A DNA stretch of 64,000 nucleotides from AP-16 sp046727735 (GTDB lineage Bacteria > Pseudomonadota > Alphaproteobacteria > Rhizobiales > Xanthobacteraceae): NCBI GenBank assembly GCA_046727735.1, contig JBKPDF010000052.1:40427-104426 (forward strand), given 5' to 3'. The notes below the pieces were generated by a model that had not been told where the DNA came from, made no database searches, and saw only the letters and a list, made by a program, of their open reading frames with translations. Positions 1 through 9,544 of this stretch are shown here, piece after piece. A program made the translations under genes and the position numbers. Each line of letters opens with the position of its first letter. Position 1 is the first letter of the stretch.

Positions 1-2121
1 GACGTCGGCGAGTGCGAGCGGCGAGAGTCCGGGCACGGTCAATTGCCCATCGCTCCATCGCGCCGCCTGCCATTGCGCCGCGCGCGGATCGTTTGGCGCG
101 ATGCGCCACAAATCGAGCGCCGCCGGCCATAGGCCAAAGCGGAAGATCACGTGCGCCGCCTCGGCCGCCGCGTGCGTACCGACATGGGCGCCGATCGAGG
201 CAGCGGTGGCCGAGGAAATCTCCGGGACCCAGCGCGGATTACGCGCTTCGGCGTCCTGGGTCTTCTGATCGATCTCAAAAGGATCGGCGGTGGTCACCAG
301 CGCGAGCGCGCCAAAAGCATCGATTTGCGCAAGCGCAACTTCGTCGGCCACGCCGCCCAGATAGCTCGCGACCCGGTTGGCGACCGCCGTCCCGACGGCG
401 GTGCCCATCTCCGTGGCATCGATGCGGATGGCAATGCGTCCTTTCGGGTCGATTTCAACCGCCCCCAAGGAACAATCGCCCCCGGTGCCATAGTTTTTGG
501 TGGCGCAGGCGACGCCGGTGCCCACAAGAATTCCGGCCTCTTTGCCACGAGCCTTCTCAGCGGCGCGCTCGCGCCAGATCGCGTGCTGCTCGAGCTTGTC
601 CAAAATCTCCGGCGTGCGAATCGAGACGCTGTAGGTATTTCCCGTCGGCGACCGCTCGTTTTGCTTACGCGCGTTGCGCCGGCGGAACTCGATCGGATCG
701 AGCGGCAGCGCGGCGCACATTTCATCGACCAGTACCTCCAGCGCCGTCATCGTTTGCAGCGTGCCATATCCCCGCATCGAGCCCGCGGTGACCGCACGCG
801 AGGGCAGCGAAACGGTCGTGATGTCGGTTTTGGGAGCATAGTAGATGCCGAGCGCCGCATTGGCTCCGACAGCCGCGACATGGTGCGAAAAGTTCATCAA
901 CCCGCCGGCATGCAGCACGTGGTCGGCGGCAAAAGCGAAGATCTTGCCGGTGGCCCGATCGACGCCCATCCACGTGCGCATCGAGAAGCCGTGCCGCTTG
1001 ATCCCCGATTGGAATTGCTCGTAGCGATTGTTCGCGAGCCGGACCGGCTGGCCGGGGAAGAACATCGCCGCCAGCGCGACATAAAGCGGAAACGGCGTAT
1101 GATCGCGTCCGCCGAAACTGCCGCCCATGTAGGCGAACCGTGTATTGATGCGCGCCGGTTTGTGCGCGGCGTCGGCTTCCCCGAGCAGATAGGCTACCGC
1201 CTTCGCGGTATCGTAAGGCGACTGCACGCCGACGACGAATTCGAGGGTCTTGCGGCCCGGATCGTACCAGGCAAGCCCGCTCTCCGGCTCGAGAAACATC
1301 GGATCCGCGGAATGCGTCTCGAATTGGCGTTCCAGCACCAGACGCGTCGGATCGTCCGCCGCAAGCTCGGCGCGAATTCGTTCGCCATGATCTGCGGCCT
1401 CCGCGTATTCCTGCCCGCTGGGAATCGGCAGCCGCGCCCAGACCGGATGTCCAGTGTCGTGGAATACCCCCGGGCTGACCCAGCCGTTCTTGAACGCGGA
1501 ATAGGCATCGGGCGCGTCGGGGGTCGGTCCGGCCACCCTGGTGAAACGAAAGGCCGCGTAGGGCCGCCGCGTGACCGGGCCAGTCTCCTCGCCGTATTTC
1601 ACGACAGTCGCGTCGCGCAACGCGAGCCGCGCCTGATCGAGGGCATCGAAGTCCTCGAAGATCAGAAGTGCGATCGGCTGACCGAGATAGAGCGGCGTCT
1701 TGCGCAACGGGCAGAACAAGTCGCCGGCGTAGAATTCGGGAACCCGCGCGCCGATGCGCGCCACATCATCGGCGGTAACGACCGCGGCAGGTTTGGCGGC
1801 GCCCGTCAGCCGCGACAGATCGAGTCCCTCATAGAGGTGGGTTGCGTCGGTCGCGCGGATGATCATGGCGTGCGCGGTTTTCGCCGGCCAGCCGGGCAGA
1901 TCGGCGGCGCGAAAATCGGCGGCATAGAGTTTCGATCCGGTGACCTTGGCGACTCCGTCGATGCGCCCGGCTCCGGTGGCGGCCGGATTCCATCGTTGTC
2001 GTCCAGGCAGCGTCTGGCTCGCCGTAAAACCGCCTTCCTCGGCAACTCCCAAGCGCGACAGTCCGAGCGAAATGCCGCTCGCCGTGACCCACGTGACGAA
2101 CTCGCGTCGTGAAGCCCGCAT
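1..2121 (-). CDS. Xanthine dehydrogenase family molybdopterin-binding subunit, Tat-exported (partial, 3' end off window)
   Basis: The frame is open from the ATG at 2121 to the window edge (707 codons) with no stop, so the C-terminus is missing here. The N-terminus carries a twin-arginine motif (SRREFVTW, residues 4-11) and a hydrophobic stretch, pointing to folded export to the periplasm. Family hallmarks are GGSFGG at residues 333-338 and MRGYG at 449-453, the pterin/Mo-contacting loops of the large subunit of xanthine dehydrogenase/aldehyde oxidase-type hydroxylases. Such subunits oxidise aldehydes or N-heterocycles with a small [2Fe-2S] partner, which would have to lie outside the window. 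The substrate cannot be told from sequence. Confidence 0.9.
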   Translation of the reverse strand, partial: MRASRREFVTWVTASGISLGLSRLGVAEEGGFTASQTLPGRQRWNPAATGAGRIDGVAKVTGSKLYAADFRAADLPGWPAKTAHAMIIRATDATHLYEGLDLSRLTGAAKPAAVVTADDVARIGARVPEFYAGDLFCPLRKTPLYLGQPIALLIFEDFDALDQARLALRDATVVKYGEETGPVTRRPYAAFRFTRVAGPTPDAPDAYSAFKNGWVSPGVFHDTGHPVWARLPIPSGQEYAEAADHGERIRAELAADDPTRLVLERQFETHSADPMFLEPESGLAWYDPGRKTLEFVVGVQSPYDTAKAVAYLLGEADAAHKPARINTRFAYMGGSFGGRDHTPFPLYVALAAMFFPGQPVRLANNRYEQFQSGIKRHGFSMRTWMGVDRATGKIFAFAADHVLHAGGLMNFSHHVAAVGANAALGIYYAPKTDITTVSLPSRAVTAGSMRGYGTLQTMTALEVLVDEMCAALPLDPIEFRRRNARKQNERSPTGNTYSVSIRTPEILDKLEQHAIWRERAAEKARGKEAGILVGTGVACATKNYGTGGDCSLGAVEIDPKGRIAIRIDATEMGTAVGTAVANRVASYLGGVADEVALAQIDAFGALALVTTADPFEIDQKTQDAEARNPRWVPEISSATAASIGAHVGTHAAAEAAHVIFRFGLWPAALDLWRIAPNDPRAAQWQAARWSDGQLTVPGLSPLALADV

Positions 2122-2436
2122 CCCCGCACCCCTGACCAACGTCGGTCTGAACGCATCAGACGAGCTGGTCACTTAGCCTAGACGAACCGTACCCAGGGCA
2201 CAATTGATTGGTCTTGGGCAGGAGTTCTTGCACACTGGTGGTTTCCGGAAGTTGAGGGTGTTTGTTGCGATTTGGGATCGAGCCGCTACGCGGTTGCGGT
2301 TTCCAAAGTGGAAAGCTACGGTGAGCAAGATCGAGACGGTCGGCGCCGGGGATGGAAAGCGTGATCACACGGATTGTTGGACCCAGCGGCAGCGGCTTCG
2401 CCGTGAGCCGCGCTGATTCTAGGTGGGGAGGAACTC
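2122..2436. other. Intergenic region, divergent promoters expected
   Basis: These 315 bases lie between the divergently transcribed molybdoenzyme and secreted-protein genes. No convincing gene is seen. A short inverted repeat, GCGGCT/AGCCGC, lies near 2394-2413, just before the Shine-Dalgarno site of the right-hand gene. Promoters for both genes must be here but no box is clear enough to place. Confidence 0.4.
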
Positions 2437-3546
2437 ATGAAACTCGTTGCGATCGTCGTCTGCGGCATTTGCTTGCTGCTCTCGCCGTCCGCAATTGTCG
2501 AGAGCGGCTCGGCCGCGCATGCGGCCGAGCTGCCGGCCTATTTCAAGCCGATCGTCGGCACCGAGACATCGAGCGCGGCCGAGATCGGAACCAAGAACGT
2601 CCTGCAGCTCAACACCACGATGTTCGAGCTCTATGGCGATGCAGCGCAGATCTTCAAGAAGAACATCCTCGCCCGGCACCCGGTCATTCTCGGGCTGTTC
2701 TCCGGAGCGGGCGGACGCTTCATACTCTATCGGCCGGGTATGCCGCCGCTCGAGGCGCCGCAGGTGCCGATCGACTATCAGCTGCTCAAATCCGTCGGCC
2801 ACAGCACCATGGCCTTGGGCGAGGTGGTCGTTCCCTATCTGGACAGCCCCAACGACGCGAGCTGGCGCGGGTCGATGGCGTCGTATCGCGCCCGCATGCA
2901 GGCCGCGCTCGACGGCCTCGACGCCACCGCCCTGCGAGACGATTGGAAGCCGAACAGCCGCGCGATCCTTCAGAACAACATCGCATTCATGGACGAGTGT
3001 CTGAGGAAAAATGCGATCTCACCGGAAGCGGTGGCCGAATTCGCCAAGAAGCAGGGCCCGCTGCTAAAGAAGAACATTGCCTGGGCGGCGCAGACCCAGG
3101 TCGGACACTGGATGAACGTGATCGGCGGCTGGAAGCAGATGCTCGGCGCCGACTGGGACAAGACCTATGCGGCCAGCAATACGATCTACGTCGCCCGTCA
3201 AAACAATATCTTGTTCAGCGTGCTGGCCCAGTTTTTCGGCGCGGAGGCGATCAATGACCGGCTAATGCTGATCGAGACGATCTCGTTCACCACCACGCCG
3301 GAGGACATGCTCGACTCGCTGACCCGTATCATCGCCGACCGGTCGGTCGGGGCCGCGTTCTTCGGCAATTACTACCTGATGGACTTCGAGCTGATGGGGG
3401 GCGATGCGCGCCAGGCGATCAACGACGAGGACGCAAAGCGCAACATCACTCCGACGCTGCCGCCGCAGGTGCCGTTCGGCTCGCACCAATGGCCGACTCT
3501 GATCACGCCGGGAGCCGGCGCCAAGACTTTGGCGGATCTTCCGTGA
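2437..3546 (+). CDS. Secreted protein of unknown function
   Basis: 369 residues starting at an ATG preceded by a strong GGGGAGGA Shine-Dalgarno site. Residues 1-30 form a classical signal peptide (hydrophobic core, AAHAAE cleavage region), so the product is probably periplasmic. The rest is a soluble, mostly helical-looking protein with no motif I recognise. It ends 23 bases before a polysaccharide deacetylase-like gene on the same strand, so the two are probably cotranscribed and may act on the same envelope or external substrate. No function is assigned. Confidence 0.75.
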   Translation: MKLVAIVVCGICLLLSPSAIVESGSAAHAAELPAYFKPIVGTETSSAAEIGTKNVLQLNTTMFELYGDAAQIFKKNILARHPVILGLFSGAGGRFILYRPGMPPLEAPQVPIDYQLLKSVGHSTMALGEVVVPYLDSPNDASWRGSMASYRARMQAALDGLDATALRDDWKPNSRAILQNNIAFMDECLRKNAISPEAVAEFAKKQGPLLKKNIAWAAQTQVGHWMNVIGGWKQMLGADWDKTYAASNTIYVARQNNILFSVLAQFFGAEAINDRLMLIETISFTTTPEDMLDSLTRIIADRSVGAAFFGNYYLMDFELMGGDARQAINDEDAKRNITPTLPPQVPFGSHQWPTLITPGAGAKTLADLP

Positions 3547-3569
3547 TTGAGAATGCCGTCGTCGCGGCG

Positions 3570-4532
3570 ATGACTTGGAAGGCGCATCTGTCCGGGGTCG
3601 TGGTCATGCTGGCGGCCTCCGCTTGCATTCCCTCGCCGACCTTGGGGCAGGGAGCGATCGACCCGGTCACCGGCTTCGCGCGCGAGCCGGTTCACGTGGC
3701 CGCCTGGCCTGCCGGCAAAAAGGTCGCGGTCGGTTTCGCGCTGTTTGTGGAGGAGTTCGGCTTCGGCCAGGGCCCGGTGTTCCGCCCGGACATGGTGACC
3801 CGCAACCCGGACCTCGTGAACGAGGCTTTCCGCCAGTACGCCATCGACTGGGGCATCGCGCGCGTCGGCCGACTGTTCAGGGAACTCGATGTTCCAATGA
3901 CGATCGTGCTCAATGCCGAGTTCCCCGGCAAGCATGGGTCGGTGTGGAAGGAGTTCCGCGCCTCGCAACCGCACGCCCCGATCGTCGCCCACGGCATGAA
4001 CAACACCAGCCACATGCTGCCCCTCGACCGAGGGGTGGTCGAGCAGAGGACCTACATCCGCCGGACGTTGGACCTGATCGCCGATACGACCGGCGTCAAG
4101 CCCGACGGCTGGTCTAGTCCGAGTGTTTATTTTAACCGCGACACGATGCAGGCGGTGGCCGCCGAGGGTATCGCGTATTCCCTCGACCAGATGGATTCCG
4201 ACATCATTTCGCGCCTGAAGACGCCGGATGGCTCTCTGGTCCTGCTACCCTATCCGGTTGTCACGGTCGACATGGGCCAACAACTGGCCCGGATGAAGAC
4301 GATCCCGGAAATCGAGACTCTCTGGCTGGATTACATACTGGAGCTGGCCGCTGAAGCCCGCGCCGATTCCGCCCGCGAGGCGACGACGGTGTTCCTCGGA
4401 ATCCACCCCTTCGTCGTCGGGACGCCTGACGGGGCCGCCGCCATGCGCCGTGTTCTCTCGCGTCTCAAGACAGACGACGCTGTCTGGCTCGCCGACACGG
4501 ACGCCATCCGCAAGGCGGCAGGCTTGAAATGA
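3570..4532 (+). CDS. Polysaccharide deacetylase family (NodB/PuuE-like) exported protein
   Basis: 320 residues from the ATG at 3570, which puts a signal sequence at the N-terminus. It ends in AASAC, a possible lipobox, so it may be a lipoprotein. The body follows the layout of the PuuE/allantoinase-like branch of polysaccharide deacetylases: a conserved block ending AHGMNNTSH (candidate metal-binding His), then GVKPDGWSSPS and a C-terminal FLGIHPFVVG block. These enzymes hydrolyse N-acyl or related C-N bonds with a divalent metal. An upstream in-frame ATG at 3489 would overlap the preceding gene and bury the signal peptide, so it was rejected. The substrate is unknown. Confidence 0.75.
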   Translation: MTWKAHLSGVVVMLAASACIPSPTLGQGAIDPVTGFAREPVHVAAWPAGKKVAVGFALFVEEFGFGQGPVFRPDMVTRNPDLVNEAFRQYAIDWGIARVGRLFRELDVPMTIVLNAEFPGKHGSVWKEFRASQPHAPIVAHGMNNTSHMLPLDRGVVEQRTYIRRTLDLIADTTGVKPDGWSSPSVYFNRDTMQAVAAEGIAYSLDQMDSDIISRLKTPDGSLVLLPYPVVTVDMGQQLARMKTIPEIETLWLDYILELAAEARADSAREATTVFLGIHPFVVGTPDGAAAMRRVLSRLKTDDAVWLADTDAIRKAAGLK

Positions 4533-4538
4533 CGAGCC

Positions 4539-5129
4539 CTAATCTCTTTCCTTGACCCGCACCTTGACGGCGGTCGGGCCGGTGTCGCCCACGTCCTCGA
4601 CGTAATAGACCTCGTCGCCCTGCTCGAGCTTGTCGAAATCGCCGGACAGCAAGCTGTTGCGATGGAAATACAGAAGCCCGCCCTCCTTGGTCAGCAGGAA
4701 GGCGAAATCCTGGCCGGGATTGCGCTCCGCGACCTGGCCCAAGAACTGGTTCTCGTGATCGTGCTGGGCATCGCTCATGCGGCTGCGCCCCGCGCGCTGG
4801 CGCTTGAGCTCCGCAAGCTGGTCCTCGGCGATGCGGAAGGCTTCGTGGATGGCGTTGCGCAGATCGGGCGTCTGAAATTTGCGCTGCAGGTGGTCGGGCT
4901 CGTGGGCGACGACGAGGTCCTTGCGGCCCGGGATGCCCAGCTCGATGCGCACCACCGGCGGGATCGTGCCGCCGCCGGTCTTGGTGCGCTGGTCGACCCG
5001 GACGCGGCAACTGACAAGCCGATCGTAGATCTTCTCGAGCTTCTTGATCCGCTTGCGAATTTCCTCCTCCGCCCACGGCAGGCTCGGCATGTTGTGGAAG
5101 GCGATCTCGACGGGGACTTGCATGGACAT
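4539..5129 (-). CDS. HPF/RaiA-family ribosome-associated protein with C-terminal cold-shock-like domain
   Basis: About 196 residues. The N-terminal ~105 residues (VEIAFHNMPSLPWAEEEI onward) resemble the S30AE/hibernation-promoting fold that binds the 30S subunit. After a linker rich in His/Asp/Gln, the last ~60 residues (GQDFAFLLTKEGGLLYFHRN, then DEVYYVEDVGDTGPTAVKV) read like a cold-shock/OB domain. Two ATGs compete: 5129 and 5123. The GAGG site is only 3 bases from the first and 9 from the second, so 5123 may be the true start. It lies 76 bases downstream of an ABC permease gene. Role in ribosome protection is inferred from the family. Confidence 0.8.
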   Translation of the reverse strand: MSMQVPVEIAFHNMPSLPWAEEEIRKRIKKLEKIYDRLVSCRVRVDQRTKTGGGTIPPVVRIELGIPGRKDLVVAHEPDHLQRKFQTPDLRNAIHEAFRIAEDQLAELKRQRAGRSRMSDAQHDHENQFLGQVAERNPGQDFAFLLTKEGGLLYFHRNSLLSGDFDKLEQGDEVYYVEDVGDTGPTAVKVRVKERD

Positions 5130-5205
5130 GCGCCTCGCTGTTGGGTCTGCGATAAGAACGCGCGGGCAATCATCCGGGTTCGCCGCCCGCTGAGCCGATA
5201 CGCCG

Positions 5206-6033
5206 TCACCGCCAGCGCGTGACCTTCGTTTCCAGCGCTCCGATCGCCCGCGCAACGACCAGCCCGAGCAGCGACAGCACGACGACGCCGGCGATCAGCT
5301 GATCGGTCTGCATCAGGTTTCCGGCCTGCAGCACGAAGGCGCCGATGCCGGTTTCCGCGCCGATCATCTCGGCGGAAACCACGAGCAGCAGCGCGATCGA
5401 TGCGGAGATGCGGAACCCGGCGACGATGGTGGGCAGCGCGCCGGGCAGCACCACCTTGCGCACGATGTCGAGGAACGGCAGCTCGAAGCTCTGCGCCATC
5501 CGGATCAGGTTGCGCGGGACCTGATCGACCCCGCTGTAGACCGCGATGACGGTCGGGAAGAACACCCCGAGCGCGATCGTGGCGATCTTCGCGCCTTCGC
5601 CGATGCCGAGCCACAGAATGAGCAGCGGCAAGAGCGCGATCTTCGGAATCGGGAACAGCGCCGAGACGATCGGCAACCCGGCGGCGCGCGCGAACGAGAA
5701 CAGTCCGACCGCGAGCCCGACCGAAATGCCGGCGGCAGTGCCGATGATCCAACCCGAGCCGATGCGCAGCAGCGAGATCAGGACGTGCGCGGGCAATTCG
5801 CCCGAGATCGCGAGCCGCCACAGCGCGCGCAGAACCGCGATGGGGGTCGGAAGAAACAGAGCGCTGACGAGACCGAGCGATCCGGCCGCCTGCCAGGCCG
5901 CGAGCACGACGGCGAACACGATCCACGAAGTCAGCCCCCGCGGGGCCGGCGCAAAGCCGGTCGCGCGGAACCGCACGGTTTCCGGCGCTCCCGCGGCCGC
6001 AGCGGTGACGGCCGGATGCGGCGGCTCACGCAT
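5206..6033 (-). CDS. ABC transporter permease, SsuC/TauC type
   Basis: 275 residues with about six membrane segments and the cytoplasmic EAA-like loop near FLDIVRKVVLPGALPTI that contacts the ATPase. It belongs to the binding-protein-dependent inner-membrane permeases of the nitrate/sulfonate/taurine group. The start at 6033 overlaps the end of the upstream ATPase gene by 8 bases, which indicates translational coupling. An in-frame extension further upstream would run through the ATPase gene and was rejected. It forms one importer with the ATPase and binding protein just upstream. Confidence 0.9.
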   Translation of the reverse strand: MREPPHPAVTAAAAGAPETVRFRATGFAPAPRGLTSWIVFAVVLAAWQAAGSLGLVSALFLPTPIAVLRALWRLAISGELPAHVLISLLRIGSGWIIGTAAGISVGLAVGLFSFARAAGLPIVSALFPIPKIALLPLLILWLGIGEGAKIATIALGVFFPTVIAVYSGVDQVPRNLIRMAQSFELPFLDIVRKVVLPGALPTIVAGFRISASIALLLVVSAEMIGAETGIGAFVLQAGNLMQTDQLIAGVVVLSLLGLVVARAIGALETKVTRWR

Positions 6034-6799
6034 CGGCAAGTTCCCGTTCGGCCGCGAGCGCTCCCGCGCGCACCCGCGACCATAGCTTGGCATGAGCCGC
6101 GCGGAAACGCGGCTCGAACTCCGGCTCGCCGCGCGCGCGGCGCGGGATTTCGACCGCAACGACGTCCTCGATCCGTCCCGGACGCGGCGAGAGCACGAGG
6201 ATGCGGTCGGCGAGCCGCAGCGCCTCGTCGAGATTGTGGCTGACATAGACGACGGCGAGCGCGGTGCCGTCGAGGAGCCGCATCAGATCCTCGATGAGGA
6301 TTTCGCGCGTCTGGGAATCGAGCGCCGAGAGCGGCTCGTCCATCAGCAGCAGCGCCGGGCGGACCGCCAGCGCGCGGGCAATGCCGACGCGCTGGCGCAT
6401 GCCACCGGAAAGCTGCTTGGGGAACGCATCGGTGAATTCCGTGAGGCCGGTGCGCTGCAAAGCGTTGGCGACGAGCGCGCGGCGCTCGGGGGCCGCAAGC
6501 CCGCGGTGCTCGAGCGGCAGCGCGACGTTGCCGGCCGCGCTGCGCCAGGGCAACAGCGCAAAGTCCTGGAACACGAAAGTCACCGGGTTGAGGCTTTCGG
6601 CCGGGAGATCGCCGCTCAGCGCGACGCGGCCGCGCCCGGGCTCGATCAATCCGCCGACGATCGACAGCAGCGTGCTCTTGCCGCAGCCGGACGGCCCGAC
6701 GATCGCGAGCACTTCACCGGACGACACCGTGAACGAGATGTCGTCGAGCACCTGCAGGGACCCGAAAGCGTGGCCGACGTGCTCGACGATCAGCTCCAT
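6026..6799 (-). CDS. ABC transporter ATP-binding protein, SsuB/TauB type
   Basis: 257 residues. Walker A is GPSGCGKST at residues 35-43, followed by a Q-loop (VFQDFALLPW), the signature LSGGMRQR, Walker B LLLMDEPLSALD and the switch His in VYVSHN, so it should be a working ATPase. I start at the ATG at 6799 because the frame upstream reads through a dispersed palindromic repeat with no similarity to the family. It energises the permease encoded immediately downstream. The substrate is not determined. Confidence 0.92.
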   Translation of the reverse strand: MELIVEHVGHAFGSLQVLDDISFTVSSGEVLAIVGPSGCGKSTLLSIVGGLIEPGRGRVALSGDLPAESLNPVTFVFQDFALLPWRSAAGNVALPLEHRGLAAPERRALVANALQRTGLTEFTDAFPKQLSGGMRQRVGIARALAVRPALLLMDEPLSALDSQTREILIEDLMRLLDGTALAVVYVSHNLDEALRLADRILVLSPRPGRIEDVVAVEIPRRARGEPEFEPRFRAAHAKLWSRVRAGALAAERELADA

Positions 6800-6810
6800 A
6801 CAGATCTCAC

Positions 6811-6955
6811 TCGGAGCAAGTCGCATTCTGCTCCCTCCCCCCTTGTGGGGGTGGGATGGGGAGGGGGGTGTTTGTTTGACTCGGCCGAGTTTGTACCCCC
6901 CTCCCGGCTCGCGCGCTGTGCGCGCAAGCCGACCTCCCCCACAAGTGGGGAGGTA
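6811..6955. repeat. Dispersed palindromic repeat, family A, copy 1
   Basis: Intergenic element between the binding-protein and ATPase genes of one ABC operon. It is built of inverted C-rich/G-rich blocks (CTCCCTCCCCC...TGTGGGG, then CCTCCCCCACAAGTGGGGAGG). Its left flank TCGGAGCAAG..GCATTC is shared with the copy near 55000, so the repeat unit extends beyond the palindrome. It probably forms a stem in the operon mRNA and could affect relative expression of the binding protein versus membrane parts. Confidence 0.75.
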
Positions 6956-6982
6956 ACTGGCGCGAGGTGTTGGGCTCAAGCA

Positions 6983-8008
6983 TCACTTCGCGTAGCCGTA
7001 GCTCGCGTCGACGATATCGGATACCCCAAAGCCCGCATCGACGAATTTTTCCTGCTGCATCCAGGCGAGCTGGTCGGCGACGCTCGCGAGCTCGAGCACC
7101 GCGTCGGGCTCGACATAGGGCAGTGTCGCCGTCAGCTTCTCGGCCGGCAAATTGGTGTATTTGCTCACGATCTCGAGGAAAGGCCGCGTGCGATCGTCGA
7201 GCACCACCTTGCCGTCGCGCCGGGCAGCCAGCAGATGATCATGGAAATCGCGGGTGCCGCCGCGATAGCCGGCGAGAAACCGTGCGACGAGCTCGTGCTT
7301 GGCGTTGGTGCCGGTGCCCGCGAACACCGCGCCGAGCTGCCACGGCGTCTCGTCGCCGACCCAGCCGAGGAGCTCGGCGTCGCCGGCATCGAGCAGCGGT
7401 TGCGCGCTCGTCGCCGGCAGCAGCGCCGCCTCGATCCGGCCGCCCTTGAGCGCGGAGGCCAAATTGGTGAGCGACTGCAGCGGGACGAGCTTCATCTTCG
7501 AAAAATCGAGCCCGTATTTGCGCGCGAGCAGGCCGAGACAGTAGTGGAAGCTCGAGCCGACTTGCGTGATCCCGATGCTGTGGCCGACGAGATTCTTCGG
7601 CGACTTCAATCCCGCCTGAAATGCCGATTTTCCGGACAGATACGCGACGAGCGGGTACCCCGGCGCCTCGCGGCTCTGTCCCGCGACGATCCGCAGCGCG
7701 CCCTTGCCGGCCAGATTGAACAAGCCGCCGGTGAACGCGGTGACGCCGAACTCGACGTCGCCCGATGCAGTGGCGACCGCGATCGGCTGGGCGGCATCGA
7801 AGAATTTCATCTCGACTTCGAGCCCTTGGTCGCGGAAATAGCCGCGCTCGAAAGCGATGAACACCGGACCCGAGGAGGCGAGCCGCAGCACGCCGACCCG
7901 CAGCTTCTCCTGCGCGCGCGCGGATCTCGCGCCGAGGCTCGCGGCTGCGGCGACCACGGCGGCCGTGCCGAACCCGGCGAGCAAGTCGCGGCGCGTCGCA
8001 AGCTGCAT
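6983..8008 (-). CDS. ABC transporter substrate-binding protein (NMT1/SsuA family), Tat signal
   Basis: 341 residues. The ATG at 8008 is preceded by GGAG at 5 bases. Residues 5-40 hold a twin-arginine signal (TRRDLL) and an ARSARAQE cleavage site, so the protein is exported to the periplasm. The mature part begins KLRVGVLRLASSGPVFIAFE, the typical first strand and helix of NMT1-like/sulfonate-binding proteins. It is the first gene of the minus-strand importer operon. A divergent FAD oxidoreductase gene starts 86 bases away, suggesting shared regulation and perhaps a linked substrate. Confidence 0.9.
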   Translation of the reverse strand: MQLATRRDLLAGFGTAAVVAAAASLGARSARAQEKLRVGVLRLASSGPVFIAFERGYFRDQGLEVEMKFFDAAQPIAVATASGDVEFGVTAFTGGLFNLAGKGALRIVAGQSREAPGYPLVAYLSGKSAFQAGLKSPKNLVGHSIGITQVGSSFHYCLGLLARKYGLDFSKMKLVPLQSLTNLASALKGGRIEAALLPATSAQPLLDAGDAELLGWVGDETPWQLGAVFAGTGTNAKHELVARFLAGYRGGTRDFHDHLLAARRDGKVVLDDRTRPFLEIVSKYTNLPAEKLTATLPYVEPDAVLELASVADQLAWMQQEKFVDAGFGVSDIVDASYGYAK

Positions 8009-8094
8009 TGTTTCTCCGTTGAGCTCGCCGGGCATTGCCTTGCATTTCAACCCATTCGCCCCGCAGACTCCAGGGCCAATCCGTGACGGACCGG

Positions 8095-9384
8095 ATGCCT
8101 CTGAGCCGCGCGCAGAAATACGACGTCGTCGTGGTGGGGGGCGGCAGCGCGGGCACCGCGGCGGCCGTCGCGGCGGCGCGGATCGGCGCGCGCACCCTGC
8201 TGGTCGAAGCCGCGGGGTTTCTCGGCGGCGCCGCCACGCTGCGCAACGTGCTCACCTATTGCGGCCTCTATACGCTCGGCCCCAAACCCCGGTCTGCGGT
8301 CGGCGGCGTCGCGCGGGAAGTCGTCGCGCGGCTCACCGCAATCGGCGCGGTGACCGGCCCGAAGCGGTTTCGCGGCGTGTTCGTCGTGTTCGATCCGGAG
8401 GCGGTCAAGCGCGTGCTCGATGGCGTCGTGACAGAAGCCGGCGTCGATGTGCTGTTGCACGCGCTCGCGATCGGCGCGGAACGCGACGGCGATGCGATCC
8501 GCAGCGTCACGGTCCAGGACCGAAACGGACCGCACGCGGTCGAGGCGCGGGCGTTCGTCGATGCGACGGGCGACGGCGATCTCGCGTGTTTCGCCGGCGC
8601 CTCGACCCGCTACGGCAACGACGGCTTTGTGAACATGGGCACACTCGGCGCACGGTTCGGCGGCATTCCGCGCGAGGTGCCCGTCTCAGCCGCGCGTTGG
8701 GCCGAGGCGATCCGTGCCGCAAAGGCCCGCGGTGTTGCCCCTCTCTCGAAGGAGACCGGCCTCGTGGTGCGGCTGCCGATCTCGGCCGACGTCGTCGCCT
8801 ATCTGATCGGCGAGGAATACGACGCCCGCGACGCCGCCAGCATCGGCGCCGCGGAAATGCGCGGGCGCCGCCAAGCTTGGACCTATCTCGAAGTCATCCG
8901 CGGCATCGCCGGCCACGAGAACGCGTACCTAGTTTCGACCGGTCCCGAATTCGGCACGCGCGAATCGCGCCACATCGATGCGGTCTATCAGGTCACCGCC
9001 GAGGATCTGCGCACTGGCGCGCGATTTGCGGACTGCGTCGCCCTCGGCGCCTGGGCGAGCGAGTTCCACAACGCGGCGACGCCCGACAGCAGTTTCGAAA
9101 AACCGCCGCGCGAGACCTACGACATCCCGTTGCGCGCGCTGATGAGCCGCGACGTGGCAAACCTGTTCGCGGCGGGCCGCACCGCGGATGGCGACCGGAT
9201 CGCGGGCGCTTCGATGCGCGTCATGGGCACCGCGTTTGCGACCGGCCACGCCGCCGGAGTCGCGGCGGCGCAGCTCGCGGCAAACGGGAGCGTATCGGCG
9301 CCGGAGGTCCGCAAGGCGCTCGCCGCGCAGGGCGCGCTGCTCGATGCAGAGAATCTGCCGGAGCCGGTGCAGCTTGGAGAATGA
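8095..9384 (+). CDS. FAD-dependent oxidoreductase (FAD_oxidored family)
   Basis: 429 residues. The N-terminal Rossmann fold has GGGSAGTAAAVAAARIGA near residues 16-33 followed by LLVEAAGFLGG, and the C-terminal FAD-contacting block is LFAAGRTADGD..GASMRVMGTAFATG. This is the family of soluble FAD proteins often encoded beside ABC importers of small acids. A GTG at 8083 is an alternative start. It is divergent from the importer gene at 8008. The reaction is unknown. Confidence 0.85.
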   Translation: MPLSRAQKYDVVVVGGGSAGTAAAVAAARIGARTLLVEAAGFLGGAATLRNVLTYCGLYTLGPKPRSAVGGVAREVVARLTAIGAVTGPKRFRGVFVVFDPEAVKRVLDGVVTEAGVDVLLHALAIGAERDGDAIRSVTVQDRNGPHAVEARAFVDATGDGDLACFAGASTRYGNDGFVNMGTLGARFGGIPREVPVSAARWAEAIRAAKARGVAPLSKETGLVVRLPISADVVAYLIGEEYDARDAASIGAAEMRGRRQAWTYLEVIRGIAGHENAYLVSTGPEFGTRESRHIDAVYQVTAEDLRTGARFADCVALGAWASEFHNAATPDSSFEKPPRETYDIPLRALMSRDVANLFAAGRTADGDRIAGASMRVMGTAFATGHAAGVAAAQLAANGSVSAPEVRKALAAQGALLDAENLPEPVQLGE

Positions 9385-9544
9385 GGGCCGCGGCCCGGAG
9401 CCGTGCCTCGTCCCTGTTCAGTGGGCGCCGCGGTATCAAAACAGTGACTTGCGCCGGGAACAGTTGGGCGATAGCCACGATTTGCTAACAAGAGGTGCGC
9501 GAGCCGTAGGCGTGCCGGCGCGCACACGAACCCGCGAGGCGCAG

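Noticed and set aside
151..2112. A long 653-codon plus-strand open frame
   Set aside because: It is the antisense shadow of the molybdenum hydroxylase subunit, whose minus frame carries the twin-arginine signal and the pterin motifs.
6811..6955. N-terminal extension of the ATPase through the repeat (start 6979 or 6826)
   Set aside because: The translated repeat has no similarity to the family, and an ATG at 6799 gives a normal-length ATPase.
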